Shown here in pieces: positions 42,983 to 50,447 of a stretch of 64,000 nt of DNA. The notes under the pieces are model-generated. The model was not told where the DNA came from, made no database searches, and saw only the letters and a list, made by a program, of their open reading frames with translations. This DNA comes from DATMRS01 sp035566015. Lineage in GTDB: Bacteria; Pseudomonadota; Alphaproteobacteria; Sphingomonadales; Sphingomonadaceae. Position 1 is the first letter of the stretch, and every line of letters starts with the position of its first letter. The DNA lies in contig DATMRS010000020.1 of NCBI GenBank assembly GCA_035566015.1, positions 62,001 through 126,000 on the forward strand. The letters are read 5' to 3'. The translations under genes and the position numbers were made by a program.

Positions 42983-43846
42983 CTATCGGAAGAGCGACAG
43001 GATCGTCTGCGGCGCCTGATTGGCGATCGACAGGGCCTGGACACCAAGCTGCTGCTTGACCTGGAGGGCCTGCAAATTCGCCGATTCCTTCGCCAGATCG
43101 GCGTCGACGAGATTGCCGACACCGGCATCGAGCGCGTCGGACAGCTTGCTCGTGAAAGTAAGCTGGCTGTCGATCGTGCGCGAGGCCGAGCCGAGATCGC
43201 TGAGCTTCGTCGCCAGATTGTCCGAGCTCGTCTTGAGCGTCGACAGCATCGCATGCGCCTTCGCCTGCGTGCTGATATCGTCGGTCTTGCCGACGGTGAT
43301 CGTGCTGCCGCCAAGCTCCAGATTGACGTTGTCAACCGTCAGCGTCGCCGGGTTCCACGCCGCCGCGTTGGTTGGCGTGCCACTGCCGCCCTGGAGCGAC
43401 TGAAGCGCCGAAACGCTGCCACCGCCGGACTTCAACAGGTTGGTGCCATTGAAGTCGGACGACTGGACGATCGTGGTGATCTGATCGCGCAGGTTCTTGA
43501 AGTCGGTATTATACTGGTCGCGCTGGTCCGTCGTCAGCGTATCGTCGTCGCTCTTGGCGGCCAGCGTCTTCATCTGGTTGAGGATGTCGGAAATGCTCTC
43601 CGCACCCGAAATCGCCACGTCGGTCACGCTCTTGGCATTGTTGAGCGACGAGGTAACGGCGGTGAGGCCGCCGATGTCACCGCGCAGGCCTTGGGCGATG
43701 TTGTAAGCGGCCGAATCGTCCTTGGTCGACCCGACGGCAAGACCGGTGTTGATGCGGCTTTGCGTGGTGGAGAGTCCGTGGTTGGTGGCGTTCAGGCTCT
43801 GGAGAGCCGTCATTGCGCCAATATTGGTATTAACCGAAAAAGCCAT
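42983..43846 (-). CDS. fliC: Flagellin
   Basis: Filament subunit, exported through the flagellar channel. The 287-aa product has the conserved N-terminal helix domain (SVNTNIGAMTALQSLNATN, then INTGLAVGSTKDDSAAYNIAQ) and the C-terminal mirror domain ending LQVKQQLGVQALSIANQAPQ and TILSLFR. The central variable part is short, so the filament should lack large surface domains, as in many alphaproteobacteria. AAGGA lies 8 bp before the ATG at 43846. It is a single-gene unit with a long structured leader and a strong terminator. The only flagellin in this window. Confidence 0.95.
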   Translation of the reverse strand: MAFSVNTNIGAMTALQSLNATNHGLSTTQSRINTGLAVGSTKDDSAAYNIAQGLRGDIGGLTAVTSSLNNAKSVTDVAISGAESISDILNQMKTLAAKSDDDTLTTDQRDQYNTDFKNLRDQITTIVQSSDFNGTNLLKSGGGSVSALQSLQGGSGTPTNAAAWNPATLTVDNVNLELGGSTITVGKTDDISTQAKAHAMLSTLKTSSDNLATKLSDLGSASRTIDSQLTFTSKLSDALDAGVGNLVDADLAKESANLQALQVKQQLGVQALSIANQAPQTILSLFR

Positions 43847-43853
43847 TTTGCAT

Positions 43854-43937
43854 ATTCCTTCTAGGATCAGACGGCCGAATTCTTCGGCCCAGGCCAGAAA
43901 CGCTGGCCCAGCGGCGGATCGGATTTCTCGGTCCGCC
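43854..43937 (-). promoter_or_regulatory. Structured 5' leader of the flagellin mRNA (three hairpins)
   Basis: On the minus strand, between the likely promoter region and the RBS, lie three successive inverted repeats: GGCGGA...TCCGCC (43937-43913), GGCCAG-cgttt-CTGGCC (43908-43892) and GGCCGAA-gaa-TTCGGCC (43889-43873). The last ends 12 bases before the AAGGA. In Caulobacter, FlbT binds the flagellin 5' UTR and shortens mRNA life; flbT is present here at 56826. The link is inferred. Confidence 0.6.
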
Positions 43938-44015
43938 TTTCATTCTGGGAAGGAATTAAGAGAGGCCCAATCGATTCAGGAAAATTATTTGCGCCTAACA
44001 GCGCTTTAACCTTGG

Positions 44016-44777
44016 TCAGAAGGGGAAGAGCGCGTCGTATATCTGCTGGCCCCAGCGCGCCTGCTGCGCATCGGTAAGCTGCCCGCGCCCGCCATAGCTG
44101 ATCCGCGCCTCGGCCATCTGGCTGTGGAGAATGCTGTTGTCGCGCGCGATGTCCTGCGGCCGGACGATGCCCGAGACGACCAGTTCGCGCAGCTCGAAAT
44201 TGACGCGCACCTCTTGCCGGCCCTGCACCATCAGGTTGCCGTTCGGAAGCACGCCAGTGACGATACCGGCGATGACGGTACTGATCTGCTCGCTGCGCGC
44301 GGTATTGCCTGTTCCGGCCGACACCGAACTGGAGCTGGTATCGACCAGCTTCGAAGGATCGGGATTGCCCGGCAATATTTTGCTCAGTTTCGATTCCAGG
44401 CCGAAGAAGCCGGCGATGCCGCCCGCTTCGGTGCCGGTGCGCGATCTTGATGTCGAATTGTCCAGCACCGCCTTATCGGCGATATCCACCTTGATCGTCA
44501 GGATATCGCCGACGCGCGAGGCGCGCTGATCGTGAAAGAAAGCGCCCGCGCCCGTTCGGAAAAGCGACGCGCTCGGCGAGGCGGCGGTTCGGCCGCTCAC
44601 GCCGGTACGATGCGCCGCCGCCTCATTGCCGAGCGAAGGCTCGAGCAGGGGGGCGATCGGGTCCGCCATCTTCGTCATCTTCGGCGGCTGGCCGACGCGC
44701 CCGAGCCGTCCCGCCACGCCACAGCCGGAGGTGAGGGTGGCGAGCAACACTACAGGAACGATCCGTCGCATATACAT
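44016..44777 (-). CDS. flgH: Flagellar L-ring protein FlgH
   Basis: Outer-membrane lipoprotein ring around the distal rod. The 253-aa product has a lipoprotein signal with lipobox TSGC (Cys at about 19). It carries the FlgH stretches LFRTGAGAFFHDQRASRVGDILTI, the NSTSRSRTG region, and VLPNGNLMVQGRQEVRVNFE with the final RISYGGRGQLTDAQQARWGQQI. Last gene of flgF-flgG-flgA-flgH. flgI (P ring) is not adjacent. Confidence 0.94.
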   Translation of the reverse strand: MYMRRIVPVVLLATLTSGCGVAGRLGRVGQPPKMTKMADPIAPLLEPSLGNEAAAHRTGVSGRTAASPSASLFRTGAGAFFHDQRASRVGDILTIKVDIADKAVLDNSTSRSRTGTEAGGIAGFFGLESKLSKILPGNPDPSKLVDTSSSSVSAGTGNTARSEQISTVIAGIVTGVLPNGNLMVQGRQEVRVNFELRELVVSGIVRPQDIARDNSILHSQMAEARISYGGRGQLTDAQQARWGQQIYDALFPF

Positions 44778-44780
44778 CCC

Positions 44781-45248
44781 CTATCGGGCGAGAAGGCGGA
44801 CGCGGCCGGCGTCCTCTATCGTCGCGTTCAGCGTGTGATTGGTGGCGTTGCTCATGACGCGCACCTGGTCCCCCACGCCCCCGCCGGAAAGTGCCCGGCC
44901 CGTCGTGGTGATCGAAAGGCCGCCGGTACGCAGCGCTATCATCACCGCCTCGCCCCGGTGGACGACCTGCGGATGGACGAGATCGGTCGCGCGCACCACC
45001 GATCCGGCGCGGAGGCGCCGCGTGGCTTCGAGACCAACCGCCTCGGCCGGGTCGAGCGCGCCGCGCGCGGCGGCGGCGACCCGCTGCTCGGTCGAGAAAT
45101 CGGCAGCCGAAAGCCGTTCGCCCCGCTCGACGGTATGATTGAGCACCGGCACGCCGGTCATCGGAGGTGCCGCGAGGGTTGGGAGTGCCGCCAGCGCCGT
45201 CGCCGCGCCAATCGTTACGTAGACGAAACGAGAAAAGACAGGCATCAT
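44781..45248 (-). CDS. flgA: P-ring assembly chaperone FlgA
   Basis: Periplasmic chaperone for FlgI assembly. A 155-aa protein with a signal peptide (about 1-27, ending LPTLAAP) and an SAF domain: VLNHTVERGERLSAADFS, ATRRLRAGSVVRATDLV, and GGLSITTTGRALSGGGVGDQVRVM toward the C-terminus. Three bp separate it from flgH and four from flgG. Start ATG-ATG at 45248/45245. Confidence 0.9.
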   Translation of the reverse strand: MMPVFSRFVYVTIGAATALAALPTLAAPPMTGVPVLNHTVERGERLSAADFSTEQRVAAAARGALDPAEAVGLEATRRLRAGSVVRATDLVHPQVVHRGEAVMIALRTGGLSITTTGRALSGGGVGDQVRVMSNATNHTLNATIEDAGRVRLLAR

Positions 45249-45252
45249 GGCC

Positions 45253-46038
<786 letters not shown>

Positions 46039-46083
46039 GGCAAGAACCTTTCGCTAAATTAAAGGAATAGGAGACGTTGGCCG

Positions 46084-46824
46084 TCAGTTGACCTTGCCGA
46101 GCCGTTCGATCGCGCTCTTGCGCAGGTCGTTAATGCTCTGGGCCATGGCCTGACTGGTCTGATAGGAACGCAGGATATCGATCATCGAGGTCGTCTCGAC
46201 GATCGGCTCGACGTTGGACGCTTCGACGCCGCCAGTCTTGAGATGGGTTTCGGCGGCGGTCAGCGTCCGTCCGCCCGTCCCCGCCATCATGCCGTCGCCG
46301 CGCGGCGAGACTAGCGCTTCATTGGCGAAGACCGTGACGGCGATGCGCCCCAGCGGCCCGTCGGTTCCCATCACGGTGCCGTCTTCGGCGATAGTGATGC
46401 GGCCCCGCTGCTCGATGGGGATCGCAATCGGCCGCCCATTCGCATCGAGGACCGGCTGCCCGCCCGAAGCGGCAAGCTGGCCCGATTGCAGCACCTTGAT
46501 AAAGCCCGCGCGCGTATAAGCCGGGCCGGCGGGCGTCTGCACCGTGAGATAGCCCGGCCCGTCGATCATCACGTCCAGCGGATTGCCGGTCGCCTGAAAC
46601 GCGCCCTGGCTGGTATCGTGAACAGCGCCGAAATCGAGCACGAAGGACGTCTTCTTCGCGTCCTCGATCGGCGCATCGGCGGCCGTCTCGACATATTCAT
46701 GGAATAGCGGCTGCTCGCGCTTGTATCCCACCGTATTGGCGTTCGCCATATTATTGGCGGCCACATCCAGCCGGCGGCGCAACGCCTGCTCGTAACTCAG
46801 CAGTACGTAGGATGATACGTCCAT
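46084..46824 (-). CDS. flgF: Flagellar rod protein FlgF
   Basis: Proximal/middle rod subunit of 246 aa. Start at 46824 (MDVSSYVLLSYEQALRRRLD), with GTAAGGG upstream; any longer reading frame would run through the fliL promoter. Contains the rod motif VAANNMANANTVGYKRE, IDGPGYLTVQTPAGPAYTRAG, and the end SNVEPIVETTSMIDILRSYQ. First gene of flgF-flgG-flgA-flgH. Its own promoter lies in the 150-bp space shared with fliL. Confidence 0.95.
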   Translation of the reverse strand: MDVSSYVLLSYEQALRRRLDVAANNMANANTVGYKREQPLFHEYVETAADAPIEDAKKTSFVLDFGAVHDTSQGAFQATGNPLDVMIDGPGYLTVQTPAGPAYTRAGFIKVLQSGQLAASGGQPVLDANGRPIAIPIEQRGRITIAEDGTVMGTDGPLGRIAVTVFANEALVSPRGDGMMAGTGGRTLTAAETHLKTGGVEASNVEPIVETTSMIDILRSYQTSQAMAQSINDLRKSAIERLGKVN

Positions 46825-46865
46825 TCGACGACCCTTACGGAAAAATCGCTGACGAAAGCGTGCCA

Positions 46866-46878
46866 GGCAAAAATTGCC
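46866..46878. promoter_or_regulatory. GGCAA-N3-TTGCC inverted repeat between flgF and fliL
   Basis: Perfect palindrome GGCAAAAATTGCC, 8 bp upstream of the fliL CTCCTATAAT element and 41 bp upstream of the flgF start. Same arms as the fliF site. Confidence 0.6.
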
Positions 46879-46886
46879 GCGCACTC

Positions 46887-46896
46887 CTCCTATAAT
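46887..46896 (+). promoter_or_regulatory. Flagellar CTCCTATAAT promoter element, fliL operon
   Basis: Exact CTCCTATAAT followed by AGA; the same 13 bases recur at 50169-50181. On the minus strand it reads TCTATTATAGG, so a second -10-like box could face flgF. Confidence 0.7.
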
Positions 46897-46974
46897 AGAT
46901 GCGAACGGCCCCGAATGGACGCGAGGCGAACATTTGGGCGGGGCCGTCCTACATTTTTCAAGGGGGTGCATGAG

Positions 46975-47475
46975 GTGTCCACCACTGCCGTCATCGATGC
47001 CGATGCCGAGGACGTCACCAGATTGGTGCCGGTCGCGCCTAAAGCCGCGCGCAAGCGCCGGACGCTGATCGCCGCTGTCGCCCTGCTCCTCCTTATAGCG
47101 GTCGCCGGGGCAGCCTATGCGTTGTTCGGCAGCCGCCCCGCCGAAACGGCGGCCGGCAGCGGCGCGTCCGCCCAGACCTATGTCGATGTGCCACCGATGA
47201 TCGTGAACCTGCGCAGCAGCGACGGGCGCGCGCGCTTCCTGAAGCTGCATTTCATGCTCGTCGCGGCCGATGCCGGCAAGAGCGAGGGCATCAAGGCCAA
47301 GCTTCCGGCCTATCTGGATGCGTTGCAGCCTTTCCTGCGCGAACTGCGGCCGGAAGATCTCAGCGGTTCGGCCGCCGTCTTCCGCATCAAGGAGGAGATG
47401 TTGGTTCGCGCCGGCGATGCGCTCGGCAAGAACATGGTGCGTGACGTGCTGATCCAGGACCTGATCCAGCAATGA
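46975..47475 (+). CDS. fliL: Flagellar basal-body protein FliL
   Basis: Inner-membrane protein that surrounds stators and supports motor function. 166 aa from a GTG at 46975 (AAGGGGG upstream). An ATG at 46915 would put the start only about 15 nt after the predicted transcription start. One membrane segment (about 29-51, TLIAAVALLLLIAVAGAAYALF), then the periplasmic FliL domain with YVDVPPMIVNLRSSDGRARF and GIKAKLPAYLDALQPFLREL. Stop overlaps fliM by ATGA. Confidence 0.93.
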   Translation: MSTTAVIDADAEDVTRLVPVAPKAARKRRTLIAAVALLLLIAVAGAAYALFGSRPAETAAGSGASAQTYVDVPPMIVNLRSSDGRARFLKLHFMLVAADAGKSEGIKAKLPAYLDALQPFLRELRPEDLSGSAAVFRIKEEMLVRAGDALGKNMVRDVLIQDLIQQ

Positions 47476-48527
47476 GCGCGATGATCGGCGATGAGAGCGG
47501 CATGGGCGATTTCGAGGATCTGCCGCTGCCCGACCCGCCCGTGGCGGCATCCGACGGAGCATTCGACGACGCCACTTTCGACCAGGCCGATATCGACGCA
47601 CTGCTGGGCTTCGACAGCGCCGCGCCGGCGCGCCAGAAGAGCGGCCTGCGGGCGGTCATCGAATCCAACGTCATCAGCCATGAACGCCTGCCGATGCTGG
47701 AGGTGGTGTGCGAACGCATGGTTCGCGCCTTCGCCACCAGCATGCGCAATCTGACGTCCGACGCGATCGACGTCAGCCTGCAGGAGGTGACGTCGATCCG
47801 TTTCGGCGAGTTCATGAACCGCGTCGCGCTTCCGGCGATGCTGGGCGTGTTCAGAGTGCGCGAATGGGAAAATTACGGCATCGTCACAGTCGATTCGAGC
47901 CTGATCTATGCCGTCGTCGACGCGCTGCTCGGCGGCCGCAAGGGCAATACGCCGCAACGCATCGAGGGCCGGGCCTTCACCACCATAGAAACCAAACTGG
48001 TTTCCCGCATGGTGCAACTCGCGCTTGACGATCTGGCATCCTGCCTCGAAGCGATCGAACCGGTCGCGATCGAGCTGGAGCGGATCGAAACCAGCCCGCG
48101 CTTCGCCGCGATCGCCGGACCGAGCAATATCGCGGCCGTCGCGACCTTCATGGTCGATATGGAAGGACGCGGCGGCAAGTTCAGCATCCTGCTGCCCTAT
48201 GCGACGATAGAGCCGGTGCGCGGACGGCTGCTCCAGCGCTTCATGGGTGAGAAATTGGGCCGCGACCGCATGTGGGAAACCCATATGGCGGCCGAGCTGT
48301 GGCACACCGAGATCACGATGGATGTCGTGCTGGGCGAGCGGCAGATGCGGCTTCACGACATCACCAACCTCGCGGTCGGCCAGACGATCCGGCTCAATCG
48401 CAGTCCGGACGACACGTTGGAGGTGCATTGCGGCGGCGTGCCGCTGGGCCAGGCCCATATCGGCCAGCGCCGCAGCAATATCGCCGTCCGCATGGTCACT
48501 GATATTGCCAAGGAGAGATCGAAATGA
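47472..48527 (+). CDS. fliM: Flagellar motor switch protein FliM
   Basis: C-ring protein that receives CheY-P. The 351-aa product has the N-terminal CheY-binding motif FDQADIDALLGF (about 36-47), the middle domain starting VISHERLPMLEVVCERMVR with EFMNRVALPAMLGVF and VDALLGGRKGN, and the C-terminal SpoA domain LGERQMRLHDITNLAVGQTI and RLNRSP. ATGA overlaps on both sides place it in fliL-fliM-DUF6468-like-MotE-like. Confidence 0.95.
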   Translation: MSAMIGDESGMGDFEDLPLPDPPVAASDGAFDDATFDQADIDALLGFDSAAPARQKSGLRAVIESNVISHERLPMLEVVCERMVRAFATSMRNLTSDAIDVSLQEVTSIRFGEFMNRVALPAMLGVFRVREWENYGIVTVDSSLIYAVVDALLGGRKGNTPQRIEGRAFTTIETKLVSRMVQLALDDLASCLEAIEPVAIELERIETSPRFAAIAGPSNIAAVATFMVDMEGRGGKFSILLPYATIEPVRGRLLQRFMGEKLGRDRMWETHMAAELWHTEITMDVVLGERQMRLHDITNLAVGQTIRLNRSPDDTLEVHCGGVPLGQAHIGQRRSNIAVRMVTDIAKERSK

Positions 48528-48964
48528 CGTTCGCGACCTTCATGAACCTGGTCGTCGCCATATTGTGCGTTGCGGTTGTCCTGCAAAGCATGCGGATGAC
48601 GCGCAACATACAGGCCATCAAGTCGGGCGATCTCGGCGAGACGGTCAAATCCCTCGACAACGCCACGGCGCAGGCGCGCGAGGTGCTCGCCAAGCTCAAG
48701 GACGTGCTGACCACCGACGGCGCGGCCAATGTCCGCACGATCGCGTCGGGCGAGACGCTGCGCGATGAGCTTTCGGTCATGGTCGGCATCGGCAATGCCG
48801 TCGCCGAACGGATCATGGAGGCCGCCGCGGCCGCCGGCGAGCGCAAGGAGGAAGCGGCCACCGCGGCGCAGCTTCCCGCCAAGCCCGCACGGCGCAAGCG
48901 GCCGCTGGCGAAGACCGATCGCACCGCCGCCCCGCACCTGCCCACCCACGCAAGGCTGCAATAA
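48524..48964 (+). CDS. Small bitopic flagellar protein, DUF6468/PflI-like
   Basis: A 146-aa protein with one N-terminal membrane segment (about 3-21, FATFMNLVVAILCVAVVLQS) and a cytoplasmic helical part (NIQAIKSGDLGETVKSLDNA, REVLAKLKDVLTTDG), ending in a basic Pro/Ala-rich tail. Position directly after fliM and before a MotE-like gene matches the alphaproteobacterial DUF6468 family, to which the Caulobacter flagellar positioning protein PflI belongs as far as I recall. ATGA overlap with fliM. Function here is inferred from position and layout. Confidence 0.6.
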   Translation: MTFATFMNLVVAILCVAVVLQSMRMTRNIQAIKSGDLGETVKSLDNATAQAREVLAKLKDVLTTDGAANVRTIASGETLRDELSVMVGIGNAVAERIMEAAAAAGERKEEAATAAQLPAKPARRKRPLAKTDRTAAPHLPTHARLQ

Positions 48965-49656
48965 TGACGCTTTCGCCGCTCGTATCGGACGGCCTGCGGC
49001 GGGCGGTGGCGCTGATACCGCCATCGCTGATGCGCGGCGCGGCGCGGCCCATGTGGCGCCCTCTGGCCCTGTCACGCCCGTCCTTATTGTCGCTGATGGC
49101 GGCGGCCGCCTCGGTAGCCGCGGTCGCGAATGCGGTGGCGCTAGCCGAGCCCGCACCGGCGGAGGAGGCCGCACCGACCCGCCTCGGCACCTCGATCCAG
49201 CAAAGCATGCGCGAGCGGGATCAGGCCTTCGCCGATCGCAAGCGCGCGCTCGACCTTCGCGAACAGGCGCAGCGCGCGGCCGAACTCCGCTTGCAGAAGG
49301 ATTTGCAGGCCAATGCCGATCCGGCCGATCGCGCCGCCAACGGCGATCAGCCCGATGGCTATGAGGAATTGGCGCGGATCTATCAGACGATGAAGCCGGC
49401 CAAGGCGGCGCCGATCTTCGAGAGATTGGAAATCGACGTGCAGACGAAGGTGGCGCGCCGGATGCGCGAACGATCCACCGCGCTGATCCTCGGCAGCATG
49501 TCGCCGCAGGCGGCGGTCAACCTCAGCATGGCGCTCGCCGGCCGTCATGTTGAAAAGGTGGCGCCCGCACAGCCCACGCCACAGCCCTCTGCTACGCCCA
49601 CGAAAAAGGCCAAGGCCGGCCGTAACGGCAAAGGCAAATCGGCGGGCAAAAAATAG
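48964..49656 (+). CDS. MotE-like flagellar protein (MgtE N-terminal-type domain)
   Basis: A 230-aa protein with an N-terminal membrane segment or signal anchor (about 40-62), a charged coiled coil (about 75-118, DQAFADRKRALDLREQAQRA), and a C-terminal MgtE_N/MotE-like helical domain: YEELARIYQTMKPAKAAPIF, then ERSTALILGSMSPQAAVNLS. A Lys-rich tail follows. MotE-family proteins act as chaperones or accessory factors for stator-associated proteins in alphaproteobacteria. Overlaps the upstream stop by one base. A terminator hairpin follows. Confidence 0.7.
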   Translation: MTLSPLVSDGLRRAVALIPPSLMRGAARPMWRPLALSRPSLLSLMAAAASVAAVANAVALAEPAPAEEAAPTRLGTSIQQSMRERDQAFADRKRALDLREQAQRAAELRLQKDLQANADPADRAANGDQPDGYEELARIYQTMKPAKAAPIFERLEIDVQTKVARRMRERSTALILGSMSPQAAVNLSMALAGRHVEKVAPAQPTPQPSATPTKKAKAGRNGKGKSAGKK

Positions 49657-49663
49657 GCGATGT

Positions 49664-49689
49664 TTCGGGAACGGCTCGCCGTTTCCGAA
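49664..49689. terminator. Bidirectional terminator between the MotE-like and FliL-like genes
   Basis: 11-bp arms TTCGGGAACGG / CCGTTTCCGAA with one G-T pair and a 4-nt loop, centred between convergent genes 37 bp apart. Confidence 0.65.
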
Positions 49690-49693
49690 CATG

Positions 49694-50095
49694 TCAGGCC
49701 GGCACAGCCTGAACCTTGATAATCAGTACCCGCACGATGCGGGGATAGGCACGCTTCAGCGCGCCATTGAGATCGGCGCTCAGCCGCTTGGCATCTACCG
49801 GCGTGAAGCCCGACGCACGCAGGCGCGCAAATTCCAGCATCGCCGCCAGAGCCGCCGATCGCAGCTCGGGCAATTTCATCTTCAGCGCGTTGGCCGCGTC
49901 ATTGTCGCGCGCTTCGATCATCAGCGTGGCGCTGAGTTCCCCCTCGATCCTGTCGCCGCCGAAGATCGGTATCGAAATCTCGTCGAGATGGAGGAACTGG
50001 GCGTGCACCGGCGTTTCCGGCCGCGCCGCGACCGCCGTCTCGCCACCGGTCAACGCCGACAGCGCGACGATGGCGGTTAAGGCTGCTGTTCGCAT
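49694..50095 (-). CDS. Secreted FliL-like protein
   Basis: A 133-aa protein with a signal peptide (about 1-23, MRTAALTAIVALSALTGG) and a small domain of the FliL/SPFH-like type: GELSATLMIEARDNDAANAL, KLPELRSAALAAMLEF, then LNGALKRAYPRIVRVLIIKV. The spacing of strand, LP-L-R helix and final strand matches FliL periplasmic domains, but there is no membrane anchor if the signal is cleaved. ATG at 50095 has GGAGCG upstream. Divergent from the 50208 operon. The FliL relation is a pattern-based call. Confidence 0.5.
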   Translation of the reverse strand: MRTAALTAIVALSALTGGETAVAARPETPVHAQFLHLDEISIPIFGGDRIEGELSATLMIEARDNDAANALKMKLPELRSAALAAMLEFARLRASGFTPVDAKRLSADLNGALKRAYPRIVRVLIIKVQAVPA

Positions 50096-50168
50096 GAAGA
50101 CGCTCCGATCGATGGGTATCCGCCCGTCAAAAAGGGTCGGGCGCGGAGCGAACCGATGGGCCGTTCCT

Positions 50169-50178
50169 CTCCTATAAT
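50169..50178 (+). promoter_or_regulatory. Flagellar CTCCTATAAT promoter element, 50208 operon
   Basis: Exact CTCCTATAAT plus AGA, identical over 13 bases to the fliL site and only 30 bp before the start of the small membrane protein. On the minus strand it reads TCTATTATAGG toward the FliL-like gene. Confidence 0.68.
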
Positions 50179-50207
50179 AGAATGGAATTGTACGGACGAG
50201 GCAGCGA

Positions 50208-50447
50208 ATGAGCGACGACAGGCGGCCCGGAAAGGTCAGGGTGGTAGCGTCCTCGCTCCCCGCTTTGGGGCCGCGCCGCCGCCGGGGCGATCTCCCGCAG
50301 GCCACCAACACCGAAACCGGTTCCGATATTGCGGCACCGGAAGCGCGCGGATTTCGCCTGCTCGGCGTCCTCCTGTTCCTGACAGCCTGCGCGGCCGGCG
50401 GCGTCCTGACGGCCCTCTTCGATCTATTCGGGGCGATCGGCCGGTGA
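50208..50447 (+). CDS. Small single-pass membrane protein under a flagellar promoter
   Basis: A 79-aa protein: basic, disordered N-terminus (about 1-48) and one membrane segment (about 50-70, LLGVLLFLTACAAGGVLTAL). Not recognised. GTGA overlap with the next gene implies coupled translation. The flagellar-type promoter element 30 bp upstream suggests a motor or export accessory role; this is inference. Confidence 0.65.
   Translation: MSDDRRPGKVRVVASSLPALGPRRRRGDLPQATNTETGSDIAAPEARGFRLLGVLLFLTACAAGGVLTALFDLFGAIGR

Noticed and set aside
46825..46865. Sigma-54 promoter (TGGCACG on the minus strand upstream of flgF)
   Set aside because: The -24-like TGGCACG is good but the -12 position reads CGTC or GTCA instead of TTGC. 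The GGCAA-N3-TTGCC palindromes also have 8, not 10, bases between GG and GC, so they are not sigma-54 promoters.
46915..46974. Upstream ATG start for fliL
   Set aside because: Only about 15 nt after the predicted transcription start and adds a 20-residue basic head; the GTG at 46975 has a strong AAGGGGG.
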